The notes below the pieces were generated by a model, which saw only the letters and a program-made list of their open reading frames with translations, was not told the origin of the DNA and did not search any database. DNA of 64,000 bases. Source: Brachybacterium sacelli. GTDB lineage: Bacteria; Actinomycetota; Actinomycetes; Actinomycetales; Dermabacteraceae. Made by a program: the position numbers and the translations under genes. Of this stretch, positions 49,177-57,121 are shown one piece after another (the stretch's first letter is position 1; every line of letters begins with the position of its first letter). The stretch covers positions 1,736,001 to 1,800,000 of the forward strand of contig NZ_JAGIOD010000001.1 of assembly GCF_017876545.1 (NCBI RefSeq), written 5' to 3'.

Positions 49177-50094
49177 TCAGTCCACCAGCTTCTCGGAGTT
49201 GACGATGCGGAAGATGACCGACGAGATCGTCCCCAGCACCACGAACAGCAGCAGGGCCGCGGCGAGCGAATAGCCGACGTACGCATCGCCCCGGAAGTGG
49301 TTGAAGATGAAGAGGTTGGGGAGCTCGGTGGCGCCGTGGGGGCCACCACCGGTCATCACCAGGGGCAGCTCGAACTGCTGGATGGAACCGACGAAGCCGG
49401 TCACCAGCAGGAACAGCAGCACATTCTTCATCTGCGGGATCGTGATGTACACGGTCCGCTGCCACCAGTTCGCGCCCTCGAGCTGGGCCGCCTCGTAGAA
49501 GGAATCCGGGATGTCGAGCATCGCGGCGATCATGATCAGGGTCGAGATCCCCAGGCCTAGCCACACGGCCGGCACCGCAATCGCCGCGAGCGCCCAGCGC
49601 GGGTCGCCCAGCCAGGCCTGATTGGGGACTCCGACGATGTTGATCAGGGCGTTCAGCAGTCCGCCGGAGTAGTCGTAGATGATCACGAAGGTGATCGAGG
49701 CGATGACGCCGGAGATTACCGAGGGGATGTAGATGCTGACCTTGAGCACCGTGGAGACGCGGCGCGAGACGGAGGTCGCGAGCGAGGCGACGAGGAAGGA
49801 CAGCACCATGCTGACCGGCACCGTCATCAGCACGAACTGGAGACCGCGCAGCACCGCGTCCCAGAACTTGTCGTCCACCAGCACGTCGTGGAAGTTCTTC
49901 CACCCCACGAACTCGGAGTCCGTGTAGAAGCTCCAGTCGAAGAAGCTCAGGTACACCGCCTGGATCGCGGGCCAGAGCACGAAGATGCTCAGCAGGATCA
50001 GCACCGGGGCCAGCATGATGTAGGCCATGGAGGTGTCCTGACGGCGGCTGGGGTGCACTCGTCGGCGGGATGCGGCCGGTGCGCTGATCGCCAT
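49177..50094 (-). CDS. CUT1 sugar ABC transporter permease (MalF-like), system A
   Basis: A 305-residue permease with six helices and EAA loop (YEAAQLEGANWWQRTVYITIP). One base separates it from the MalG-like gene. LVMTGGGPHGATE is the typical MalF-like loop. It acts with the adjacent binding protein to import an oligosaccharide. Confidence 0.9.
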   Translation of the reverse strand: MAISAPAASRRRVHPSRRQDTSMAYIMLAPVLILLSIFVLWPAIQAVYLSFFDWSFYTDSEFVGWKNFHDVLVDDKFWDAVLRGLQFVLMTVPVSMVLSFLVASLATSVSRRVSTVLKVSIYIPSVISGVIASITFVIIYDYSGGLLNALINIVGVPNQAWLGDPRWALAAIAVPAVWLGLGISTLIMIAAMLDIPDSFYEAAQLEGANWWQRTVYITIPQMKNVLLFLLVTGFVGSIQQFELPLVMTGGGPHGATELPNLFIFNHFRGDAYVGYSLAAALLLFVVLGTISSVIFRIVNSEKLVD

Positions 50095-50119
50095 GGGTCT
50101 CCTCCCTCCTCGCCCCGGC

Positions 50120-51475
50120 TCAGGCGTCCATCTCGGCGCGGATCTCCGCCAGACCCTCGCGGTCGATGATCTTCTGGATCTCCTTCTGCGCGGTGCTGAG
50201 CGCCTCGGCGGGGGAGACCTCGCCGAGCATCCCGGCCTGGAGGGCGTCGCCCATCGCGAGATTGATGTCCCAGGGATACTGCGCCTCGGGGATGCAGTGC
50301 GGGACGACGTCCTCGAACACGACCTCGGACCACGGGGCGTCCGCGGCGGCCGGATCGGCGCCGACGACCTCGGCGACCTCCTCGCGGGCCGGGGCCTTGG
50401 TGAACTGGGTGTCCACGAAGAAGGGCCCCAGCACCTCGGGGTCCCCGCCCAGCGCCCAGCTGATGAAGCGGGCTGTGGCCTCGGGCTCCTTCGCCTTCGC
50501 GTCGACCACCCATTTCATGTTGCCGATGGTGGAGATCGAGTGCGTCAGGTCGCCGTCGTTCTGCACCCAGGGGGCCACCCCGGTCACGGAGGCCACCTCG
50601 GGATAGTCGGCCCCCAGCTCGGACATGCCCCAGGACCCCTGCGACATCATCGCCACCTTCTTCTCGCCGAATGCCTGCGCGGAGTTCCCGCCGCCGAGGG
50701 GCTGCCGCGGGATCCACCCCTCGTCCTGGAGGGTCTTGTAGAAGGTGATGAGGTCCTCGTACTTCGCGTCCTCGGCGTCGGCCGTGGACCAGTCCTCGGA
50801 GATCGGAAGGTGGCCGGCCACGTGCATCTGCGCAGCGACGGTGGTCCAGCCGAAGGTGTCGGAATCCACGGCCGTGTTCAGCGGGAACTCCCCGTTGCCC
50901 ATCACGGAGGCGAGCGCCTCGCAGGCGTCGTACATCGCCTCCCACGAGGTCGGCGGCGCCTCGGGGTCCAGGCCCGCCTGCTCGAACAGGTCCCGGTTCC
51001 AGTACAGAGTCATCTGCGGTTCGACGAGCAGGGGGAAGCCGTAGAACTGCCCCTGGTACTGGGAGATCTCCTTCGCAGGGTCCGTGACGCCGGCGAGGAG
51101 GTCGGGTTCGAGGAGGTCGTCCAACGGCATCAGCAGCCCGGTGCGGGCGGCGGTGTCGAGCCGGCCGGCCTGGATGTAGAGATCCGGGGCGGTGCCGGCG
51201 GCCTGCGCCGCCTTGAGCTTCTGGTCCCAGGCGTCGGCGGGGACCACCTGGTAGTTGAGGTAGATGTCCTCCTGGGCGGCGTTGAAGTCCTCGACGATCT
51301 TCTCGTACCAGGCATTCTCGGGAGTCGTGAACACGTTTCCCCAGAACTCGACCGGGGTGCGGCCCTCGGCGGCCGGGTCCTCGGCCTGCTGGCCCGGGGT
51401 CCCGCTGCCGCAGGCGGCGAGGCCGGCGGCGGTGGCGGAGGCTGCTGCTGCGGAGAGGAGGGTACGGCGCTTCAT
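50120..51475 (-). CDS. CUT1 sugar ABC transporter substrate-binding lipoprotein, system A
   Basis: A 451-residue extracellular sugar-binding lipoprotein with lipobox GLAAC (Cys22). Type F/D-like binding protein fold: VEFWGNVFTTPENAWYEKIVEDFN at the N-terminal domain (key part EFWGNVFTTPENAW), ALNTAVDSDTFGW-type hinge and PWVQNDGDLTHSIS. It gives the sugar to the two permeases encoded immediately after it. Its promoter carries a perfect LacI-type palindrome. Substrate unknown. Confidence 0.88.
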   Translation of the reverse strand: MKRRTLLSAAAASATAAGLAACGSGTPGQQAEDPAAEGRTPVEFWGNVFTTPENAWYEKIVEDFNAAQEDIYLNYQVVPADAWDQKLKAAQAAGTAPDLYIQAGRLDTAARTGLLMPLDDLLEPDLLAGVTDPAKEISQYQGQFYGFPLLVEPQMTLYWNRDLFEQAGLDPEAPPTSWEAMYDACEALASVMGNGEFPLNTAVDSDTFGWTTVAAQMHVAGHLPISEDWSTADAEDAKYEDLITFYKTLQDEGWIPRQPLGGGNSAQAFGEKKVAMMSQGSWGMSELGADYPEVASVTGVAPWVQNDGDLTHSISTIGNMKWVVDAKAKEPEATARFISWALGGDPEVLGPFFVDTQFTKAPAREEVAEVVGADPAAADAPWSEVVFEDVVPHCIPEAQYPWDINLAMGDALQAGMLGEVSPAEALSTAQKEIQKIIDREGLAEIRAEMDA

Positions 51476-51667
51476 GATGCTGCTCCTGAGGTCGGTCGTG
51501 CCGGATCGGAGAACTGCCGGGTCAGCTCCCTGGAGCGCGGGGCGTCGGGCATCGATGCCTGATCGTGGCCGCGGGCATCGGGATCGGTCCGCGGCGGCGC
51601 CGTCGTCGTCGAGGGTGCTGGGGTGGATCGGTCGATCTCTGGCGAGAAGACTCCATCGCCCCCGCCA

Positions 51668-51713
51668 GTAATCGATTACGCGTCAAGGTAGCCCGGGGGT
51701 GCCGGGGTGTCAA
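51668..51713 (-). promoter_or_regulatory. Promoter and LacI-type operator of ABC system A
   Basis: On the reverse strand, TTGACA (51708-51713) and TACCTT (51685-51690) are 17 bases apart, and the palindrome GTAATCGATTAC (51668-51679) starts 5 bases past the -10. This 12-bp palindrome is identical to that at 32678-32689. The rest of 51476-51823 holds nothing else apart from the start region of the reductase gene. Confidence 0.75.
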
Positions 51714-51823
51714 CGCTCCCGAGCACTGGCGCAGGTCACGATTCGGTAAGGGGAGCGGGCGGGCGCGAGCGGGTCTACGGTGGCCGCAGCAGGGCGCGCA
51801 GAGCGAGCGGGAGGCGAGGACGC

Positions 51824-52561
51824 ATGGGCTCCAGGACGACGACGCTGGCGGTCGCCGGGGCGACGGGGACGCTCGGGCACTCCGTGGTCGAGGCGGCCCG
51901 CCGGGACGGGCACGAGGTCCGCGAGATCGCGCGCTCCCGCAGGATCGACGTGCTCACGGGGGAGGGGCTCGAGGCCGCACTGTCCGGGGTCGACGCGCTC
52001 GTCGAGTGCCTCAAGCCGCCGCAGCTCGACGACACCGCCGGGCCGTGGTTCCAGGCGGCGGCGCGGAACCTGGGGGAGCATGCCGCGGCCGCTGGGGTGG
52101 CGCGCACCGTGGCGATCTCGATCGTCGGCATCGACCGGATGCTGGACTACGGCTTCTACCGCGCCCAGCTCCTCCACGAGGACGCGGTGCGGACGCACTG
52201 CCCGGGCGCGGTGCTGGTGCGGGCCACGCAGTTCCACGACTTCGTCGGCTCGAAGCTGCGCCGGGCCGGCGACCACTACGAGGTCATGGACGTGCCCTCG
52301 CAGAGCGTGGACACCCCCGCCGTCGCCGAACTGCTGCTCGTCCAGGCCCTGGCCGCGGACCCCGAGCCGCTCGCCCAGATCGCCGGGCCGCGCGAGGAGA
52401 ACACCCTCGCGCAGGCCCGGCGGCTGCTCGCGGTGCGCGGGGACGACACCCCCGTGGTGGGCGTGGCGGCGAGCGAGTCCATGCGGCGCGGCGGGATGCT
52501 GCCGGGCCCGGAGGCGATCCTCGCGGGCCCGACGTACGACGAGTGGCTCGCGGCTACTTGA
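51824..52561 (+). CDS. NAD(P)-binding atypical SDR-like protein
   Basis: A 245-residue protein with an N-terminal Rossmann motif LAVAGATGTLGHSVVEAARR (GxxGxxG type), typical of atypical SDRs with NmrA-like or NADH:flavin-type function. ARTVAISIVGIDRMLDYGFYRAQ and LVRATQFHDFVGS are the family's central motifs. It stands alone on the forward strand and its last eight bases overlap the end of a convergent permease gene. No redox partner is evident. Confidence 0.8.
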   Translation: MGSRTTTLAVAGATGTLGHSVVEAARRDGHEVREIARSRRIDVLTGEGLEAALSGVDALVECLKPPQLDDTAGPWFQAAARNLGEHAAAAGVARTVAISIVGIDRMLDYGFYRAQLLHEDAVRTHCPGAVLVRATQFHDFVGSKLRRAGDHYEVMDVPSQSVDTPAVAELLLVQALAADPEPLAQIAGPREENTLAQARRLLAVRGDDTPVVGVAASESMRRGGMLPGPEAILAGPTYDEWLAAT

Positions 52562-53393
52562 ACCCGGCGGACTTGATCGACTCCACGATCTGACGCTGGA
52601 AGAAGAAGAAGATCAGCAGCGTCGGCATCGCCGCGACGGTCGCCGCTGCGAGCACGTAGTTCCAGTCCGCGGCGTACTGCTGCTGGAAGGTGGCGATTCC
52701 CAGCTGGACCACCCGCAGGTTCGGGTCCGAGGTGATCGTCAGCGGCCAGACGAAGGAGTTCCAGTTGGTGAGGAAGAAGAACACCGTCAGGGCCGAGAGG
52801 ATCGGCCGGCTCAGCGGCAGGATGATGCTGCGGTAGATCCGCCAGTAGCTCGCGCCGTCCACCAGCGCCGCCTCCTCGAGCTCCCCCGGCAGCGAGACGT
52901 AGAACTGTCGCAGCAGGAAGATGCCGAAGGCGTTGAAGATCGCCGGCACGATCAGGCCCGCGTAGGAGTCCACCATTCCCAGGGTCCGCACCACCACGAA
53001 GGTGGGGATCAGGATCACCGGCAGGCTCACCAGCATGGTCGAGAAGATCAGCAGGAAGATCGTCTCGCGCCCGGGGAACCGCAGCCGCGCCAGCGCATAG
53101 GCGGCCATGGAATGGAACCACAGCGCCAGCACCGTCACCGCGGCCGAGACCACGAAGCTGTTGAACATGTACCGCAGGAAGGGCACCTGCGTGAACACGT
53201 AGGCGAAGTTCTCCAGCGTCGGCTCCGAGGGCAGGATCGCCGAGCCGTTGACCTCGGTGGCGGGCTTGAAGGCGCCGGTGATCATCCACACCAGCGGGAA
53301 GATCGTCGCCAGCGCCAGGACGATGCCCAGCGCCAGCAGCGCGACCTTCTGAGGGGTCCACCGGGTGCGCCTGCGGGGTCGCAGTGCGGTCAT
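52554..53393 (-). CDS. CUT1 sugar ABC transporter permease (MalG-like), system B
   Basis: A 279-residue permease with six helices and EAA loop (EEAALVDGASYWRIYRSIILP). Ends with QRQIVESIKSAGFK, as in MalG-like proteins. It overlaps the MalF-like gene by four bases; its 3' end overlaps the SDR-like gene by eight bases. Confidence 0.9.
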   Translation of the reverse strand: MTALRPRRRTRWTPQKVALLALGIVLALATIFPLVWMITGAFKPATEVNGSAILPSEPTLENFAYVFTQVPFLRYMFNSFVVSAAVTVLALWFHSMAAYALARLRFPGRETIFLLIFSTMLVSLPVILIPTFVVVRTLGMVDSYAGLIVPAIFNAFGIFLLRQFYVSLPGELEEAALVDGASYWRIYRSIILPLSRPILSALTVFFFLTNWNSFVWPLTITSDPNLRVVQLGIATFQQQYAADWNYVLAAATVAAMPTLLIFFFFQRQIVESIKSAGFK

Positions 53394-54310
53394 TCGAAAC
53401 GACCTCCCTTGGTCAGGGCGAACATCGCCAGGGACCAGGCGAGCATCGCCACGACCAGCACCGAGCCGACGGCGGCGGCATACCCGAGCTCCCCGAACAG
53501 GAACGCCTGCTCGTAGATGTAGAAGATGAGCAGCGAGGTGGCGCCCGCGGGGCCGCCGCCGGTGAGCACGAAGATCAGGTCCAGCCCACCGGTCATCACC
53601 GCGACCGTCGCGGTGACCAGGACGAAGAAGCTCGTCGGCCGCAGCAGCGGCAGCGTGATCCGGCGGAATCGCTGCCAGGCGCTCGCTCCGTCGATCCGGG
53701 CGGCCTCGTAGTACTCACCGGGGATGTCCTGCAGCCCGGCCAGGAAGATGATCATGTAGTAGCCCATCTGGAACCACACCGTCACCAGCACCACCGTGCC
53801 GAGGGCGAGCGACGGTTCGCCCAGCGGCGAGATGCCCTCGAAGCCGAGCAGGCCCAGCAGCCGGCTGAGGATGCCGACACGGTCGGCCAGCATGAACTGC
53901 CAGACCATGGCCACCACCACGAGGCTGACCACGTAGGGGACGAACAGCGCGGAACGGATCAGTCCGATGAAGGGGAGCTTCTGCTGCACCAGCAGCGCCA
54001 GGGCCAGCCCGATCACGAAGATCAGAGGCACCACCGCCACCAGGTAGATCAAGGTGATGCGCACGCTGGACCAGAACTGCGGGTCCCCGACCATGCGCAC
54101 GTAGTTGTCGATGCCGATGAACTCGAAGGAGCCGAAGCCGTCTACCCGGAAGAAGCCCAGGATGATCGCGAGCACCATCGGGACGGCGACGAAGACCAGC
54201 AGGCCCAGGGTGTCCGGCAGCAGGAACCAGAAGGCCGCGCGCCGTTCGCGACGCATCCGGTCGGAGCCGGCGCGGGTGCCCGCGGTGCGGGAGAGTTCGA
54301 CCGTCCTCAC
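53390..54310 (-). CDS. CUT1 sugar ABC transporter permease (MalF-like), system B
   Basis: A 306-residue permease with six helices and EAA loop (YEAARIDGASAWQRFRRITLP). It starts at GTG 54310 within a GTGA overlap with the stop of the binding-protein gene, so all three genes are coupled. LTGGGPAGAT marks the loop seen in MalF-like proteins. Confidence 0.9.
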   Translation of the reverse strand: MRTVELSRTAGTRAGSDRMRRERRAAFWFLLPDTLGLLVFVAVPMVLAIILGFFRVDGFGSFEFIGIDNYVRMVGDPQFWSSVRITLIYLVAVVPLIFVIGLALALLVQQKLPFIGLIRSALFVPYVVSLVVVAMVWQFMLADRVGILSRLLGLLGFEGISPLGEPSLALGTVVLVTVWFQMGYYMIIFLAGLQDIPGEYYEAARIDGASAWQRFRRITLPLLRPTSFFVLVTATVAVMTGGLDLIFVLTGGGPAGATSLLIFYIYEQAFLFGELGYAAAVGSVLVVAMLAWSLAMFALTKGGRFE

Positions 54311-55671
54311 AGCAGCGGCCCTCCTTCGTAGGTCTCCAGATAGCTCTCGAGGGCTCCCTGGGCGACCTCGGCCTGCTCGGCGGGGTCGGCGCCGCCCAGC
54401 ATGGTGGACTGGATCGCGTTGGAGACGGCCTTGTAGATGACGGGCGGGAAGCGCGGCTCGGCGCGGCCGACGGGCAGGATCTCGTCGCGGAACTGCTGCA
54501 GGATCGGGTTCTCGAAGGCGCCGTCGTTCCCGATCGCCTCGGTGACCGAGGCGCGGGCGGGGATGTTCCCCTTGGCGACCCCGTTCCACTCGACGCCGGC
54601 GTCGATCGATTCCTGGCTCATCGAGCCCATCACCTCGACCGTGAACCGGGCAGCGGCCTCGGGGTCCTTGCCGCGGGCGTTGACGCACCAGGCCCAGCCG
54701 CCCAGGCAGGTGACCGGGTCGCGACCCGGCGGGGCGGGCAGGTTGAACACGCCGTACTCGTAGTCCGGGGCGTTCTGGCTCAGGGCCGCCACGTCGAAGA
54801 TCCCGCCCTGCCACATGGCGGCGTAGCCGCCGGTCATCGCGCTGACGATGTCGCCGTTGGCAGGTCGGGTGCGGGGCGCCGCCCCGGTCGCGATGGCGTC
54901 CTGGAACAGCTGCAGGGCCTGGACCGCTCCCTCGCTGTCGAAGACCGGGCGCTGGGTGTCGGTGTCGATGACGTCGGCGCCGGTCTGCCACAGCCAGGGG
55001 TAGAAGGTGAAGTTCTGGTAGTAGCCGGGCAGGGTCTCGAACACCAGCCCCGCCCGTTCACCGCCGGTCATCCGCCGCCCGAGCTCGAGCATCTGCTCCC
55101 ACGTGGTGGGCAGGTCGGCCTCGGACAGTCCCTGCTTCTCGAAAGCGGCGACGTCGTAGAAGATCGCCAGCGGCTCCTGCTCCATCGGCAGCCCGTAGAC
55201 GTGACCGTCGACGGTGCGGGTGGCCAGCGCCTGAGGGGAGAAGTCGTCGATCGCCTCCTGCTCCATGTACGGCGTGAGGTCCTCGAGCACCCCGCCGTTG
55301 TAGTAGCGCAGGAAGTCGCCGGGGGAGATGAGGAAGATGTCCGGGCCCGCGCCGGAGGCGAAGGCGGTGATCAGCCGGGTGTTGGTGGGGTCGGTGTAGC
55401 CCGGGATGTAGACCGGGTCGATGGGGCGCCCGCCCGCTTCCTCCCAGCGGCGGATCATGCTCAGGAACCACTCGCTCTGGGCCAGCAGGTTCGGGTCCTG
55501 CTGGGCGACGGGGGCGTAGAACTGCCAGAACTGGAGAGGATCGGCGCTGCCGCCGGCGGAGCAGCCGGCGAGGGCTGAGGCGGCGCCGACGCCGCCGAGG
55601 GTCGCGGCACCGGCGCGCAGCAGGTCTCGCCTGCCCAGACCGGTGGGTCCGCTGGAGGGGTGGGGTCTCAT
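54307..55671 (-). CDS. CUT1 sugar ABC transporter substrate-binding lipoprotein, system B
   Basis: A 454-residue sugar-binding lipoprotein. Twin arginines (GLGRRDLLRAGAATLGG) precede the lipobox ALAGC (Cys at about residue 37), so export could be by Tat. Motifs SEWFLSMIRRWEEAGG, ASGAGPDIFLISPGDFLRY and WQGGIFDVAALS are typical of extracellular solute-binding proteins family 1. It has a LacI-type box at its promoter; probably imports an oligosaccharide released by the wall-degrading enzymes. Confidence 0.87.
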   Translation of the reverse strand: MRPHPSSGPTGLGRRDLLRAGAATLGGVGAASALAGCSAGGSADPLQFWQFYAPVAQQDPNLLAQSEWFLSMIRRWEEAGGRPIDPVYIPGYTDPTNTRLITAFASGAGPDIFLISPGDFLRYYNGGVLEDLTPYMEQEAIDDFSPQALATRTVDGHVYGLPMEQEPLAIFYDVAAFEKQGLSEADLPTTWEQMLELGRRMTGGERAGLVFETLPGYYQNFTFYPWLWQTGADVIDTDTQRPVFDSEGAVQALQLFQDAIATGAAPRTRPANGDIVSAMTGGYAAMWQGGIFDVAALSQNAPDYEYGVFNLPAPPGRDPVTCLGGWAWCVNARGKDPEAAARFTVEVMGSMSQESIDAGVEWNGVAKGNIPARASVTEAIGNDGAFENPILQQFRDEILPVGRAEPRFPPVIYKAVSNAIQSTMLGGADPAEQAEVAQGALESYLETYEGGPLL

Positions 55672-55706
55672 GCTCACTTCCCGCGACATCGAGGGGCAAG
55701 GGGCCA

Positions 55707-55752
55707 GTAATCGATTTACCGGAACCGTACGAGGTCGACCGTGCGGAGTCAA
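55707..55752 (-). promoter_or_regulatory. Promoter and LacI-type operator of ABC system B
   Basis: On the reverse strand TTGACT (55747-55752) and TACGGT (55724-55729) are 17 bases apart, with GTAAATCGATTAC (55707-55719, read on that strand) beginning 4 bases after the -10. The geometry is the same as at 51668-51713, with one extra base in the palindrome. Confidence 0.7.
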
Positions 55753-55876
55753 CCATGCGCCATGATCCGAGGCGTCCGGACACGCCTCGCCGGCATGGCA
55801 TCAGCCCTGACGCCTGCAGGTAACCCCCACGTCGGGCACCGATCTGCGGGGCGTCGGGCGCCGCTCGCCGGGCATG

Positions 55877-55921
55877 TTGACGGCCCGCCTCCGGTTCCGT
55901 AAGGTGCCGGTAAACGTTTCC
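55877..55921 (+). promoter_or_regulatory. Promoter and LacI-type operator of the GH172-isomerase-LacI operon
   Basis: TTGACG (55877-55882) and TAAGGT (55900-55905) with a 17-base spacer; GTAAACGTTTCC (55910-55921) begins four bases after the -10. The palindrome is a one-mismatch variant of GTAAACGTTTAC. The operon includes a LacI gene, which suggests autoregulation. Confidence 0.7.
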
Positions 55922-55954
55922 TGATCATCGTCGATCTCCTTCAGGGGGTACCCC

Positions 55955-57088
55955 GTGAGTCGTCCTGCCCGTCCCCTCGCCTCGCTCGCCGCACTGCGCC
56001 CCGTGCAGACCCGCTCCATCAGTCCCGAGAACTTCGACGGTGCCGTCGGCGGGGGTGGGCGCGCCACCGAGGGCACCGGCGCCGAGGCCGCCCGCGACCT
56101 CGGCCAGGGGTGGAAGGTCTCGCCCAGCGTCGACGTGAAGGCGGGGGAGACCTTCACCCTCGCGGACATCGACTCCGCCGGCGTGATCACCCATATCTGG
56201 ATCACCACCCACACCGACCACTGGCGCCAGCTGGTGGTGCGCGCTTACTGGGACGGCGCCGAGGAGCCGGCCGTCGAGGTGCCCTACGGCGACTTCTTCG
56301 CCAGCGGCTGGGGGGTGTTCTCCCAGGTCGACTCCCAGATGGTCGCTGCGAACCCGCACGGCGGCTTCAACTCCTACTGGCCGATGCCGTTCCGCGAGGG
56401 TGCCCGCCTCACCCTTGAGAACACCTCCGACACCGACGCCCGCGTCTACTACCAGGTGACCTACGAGCTGGGCGGCGACCACAGCGAGGACGCCTACTTC
56501 CACGCCCAGTGGCGCCGGTCGAACCCGCTGCCCGAGGCGACCGAGCACGTGCTGCTCGAGGGCATCGAGGGTCAGGGCCAGTACGTCGGCACCTACCTGG
56601 CCTGGGGCGTGAACTCCAACGGCTGGTGGGGCGAGGGCGAGATCAAGTTCTACCTCGACGACGACCGGCCGGACGGCGGCTTCCCCACCATCGCGGGGAC
56701 CGGCACCGAGGACTACTTCGGCGGGGCCTGGAACTTCGACGTCCCGGGCGAGGGATACACCGCCTTCTCCACCCCGTACCTCGGCATGCCGCAGGTGATC
56801 CGGCCCGACGGGCTCTACGTCGCCCAGCAGCGCTTCGGGATGTACCGCTGGCACGTGGCCGATCCGATCCACTTCTCCACCGGTCTGCCGCGCGTGGACA
56901 TCCAGGCGCTGGGCTGGAAGAGCGCCGGGCGCTACCTGCCGCTGCGCGACGACATCGCCTCCACCGCGATCTTCTACCTCGACCGGCCCGCGACCACGCG
57001 GCCCGCGGCGCCGACCTTCGACTCGATGGAGATCCACCTCGGCACCGGGCCCGGCCCCCACAGCCCCGTCGGCCCCGCGCAGCGCTGA
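55955..57088 (+). CDS. DUF2961 (GH172-type) glycosidase
   Basis: A 377-residue cytoplasmic enzyme of the DUF2961 family, which founded GH172. Family motifs: ITHIWITTHTDHWRQ, WGEGEIKFYLDDD (with Glu227/Glu229) and GTGTEDYFGGAWNF (with Glu252), the last two placing the probable catalytic glutamates. GH172 members include exo-alpha-D-arabinofuranosidases acting on mycobacterial arabinan and difructofuranose-forming enzymes. With an isomerase coupled behind it, release of D-arabinose for isomerisation is more likely here than D-fructose. Start GTG 55955. Confidence 0.85.
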   Translation: MSRPARPLASLAALRPVQTRSISPENFDGAVGGGGRATEGTGAEAARDLGQGWKVSPSVDVKAGETFTLADIDSAGVITHIWITTHTDHWRQLVVRAYWDGAEEPAVEVPYGDFFASGWGVFSQVDSQMVAANPHGGFNSYWPMPFREGARLTLENTSDTDARVYYQVTYELGGDHSEDAYFHAQWRRSNPLPEATEHVLLEGIEGQGQYVGTYLAWGVNSNGWWGEGEIKFYLDDDRPDGGFPTIAGTGTEDYFGGAWNFDVPGEGYTAFSTPYLGMPQVIRPDGLYVAQQRFGMYRWHVADPIHFSTGLPRVDIQALGWKSAGRYLPLRDDIASTAIFYLDRPATTRPAAPTFDSMEIHLGTGPGPHSPVGPAQR

Positions 57089-57121
57089 CCCCACGCCACC
57101 CGTCACGACCAGGGAGTACCC

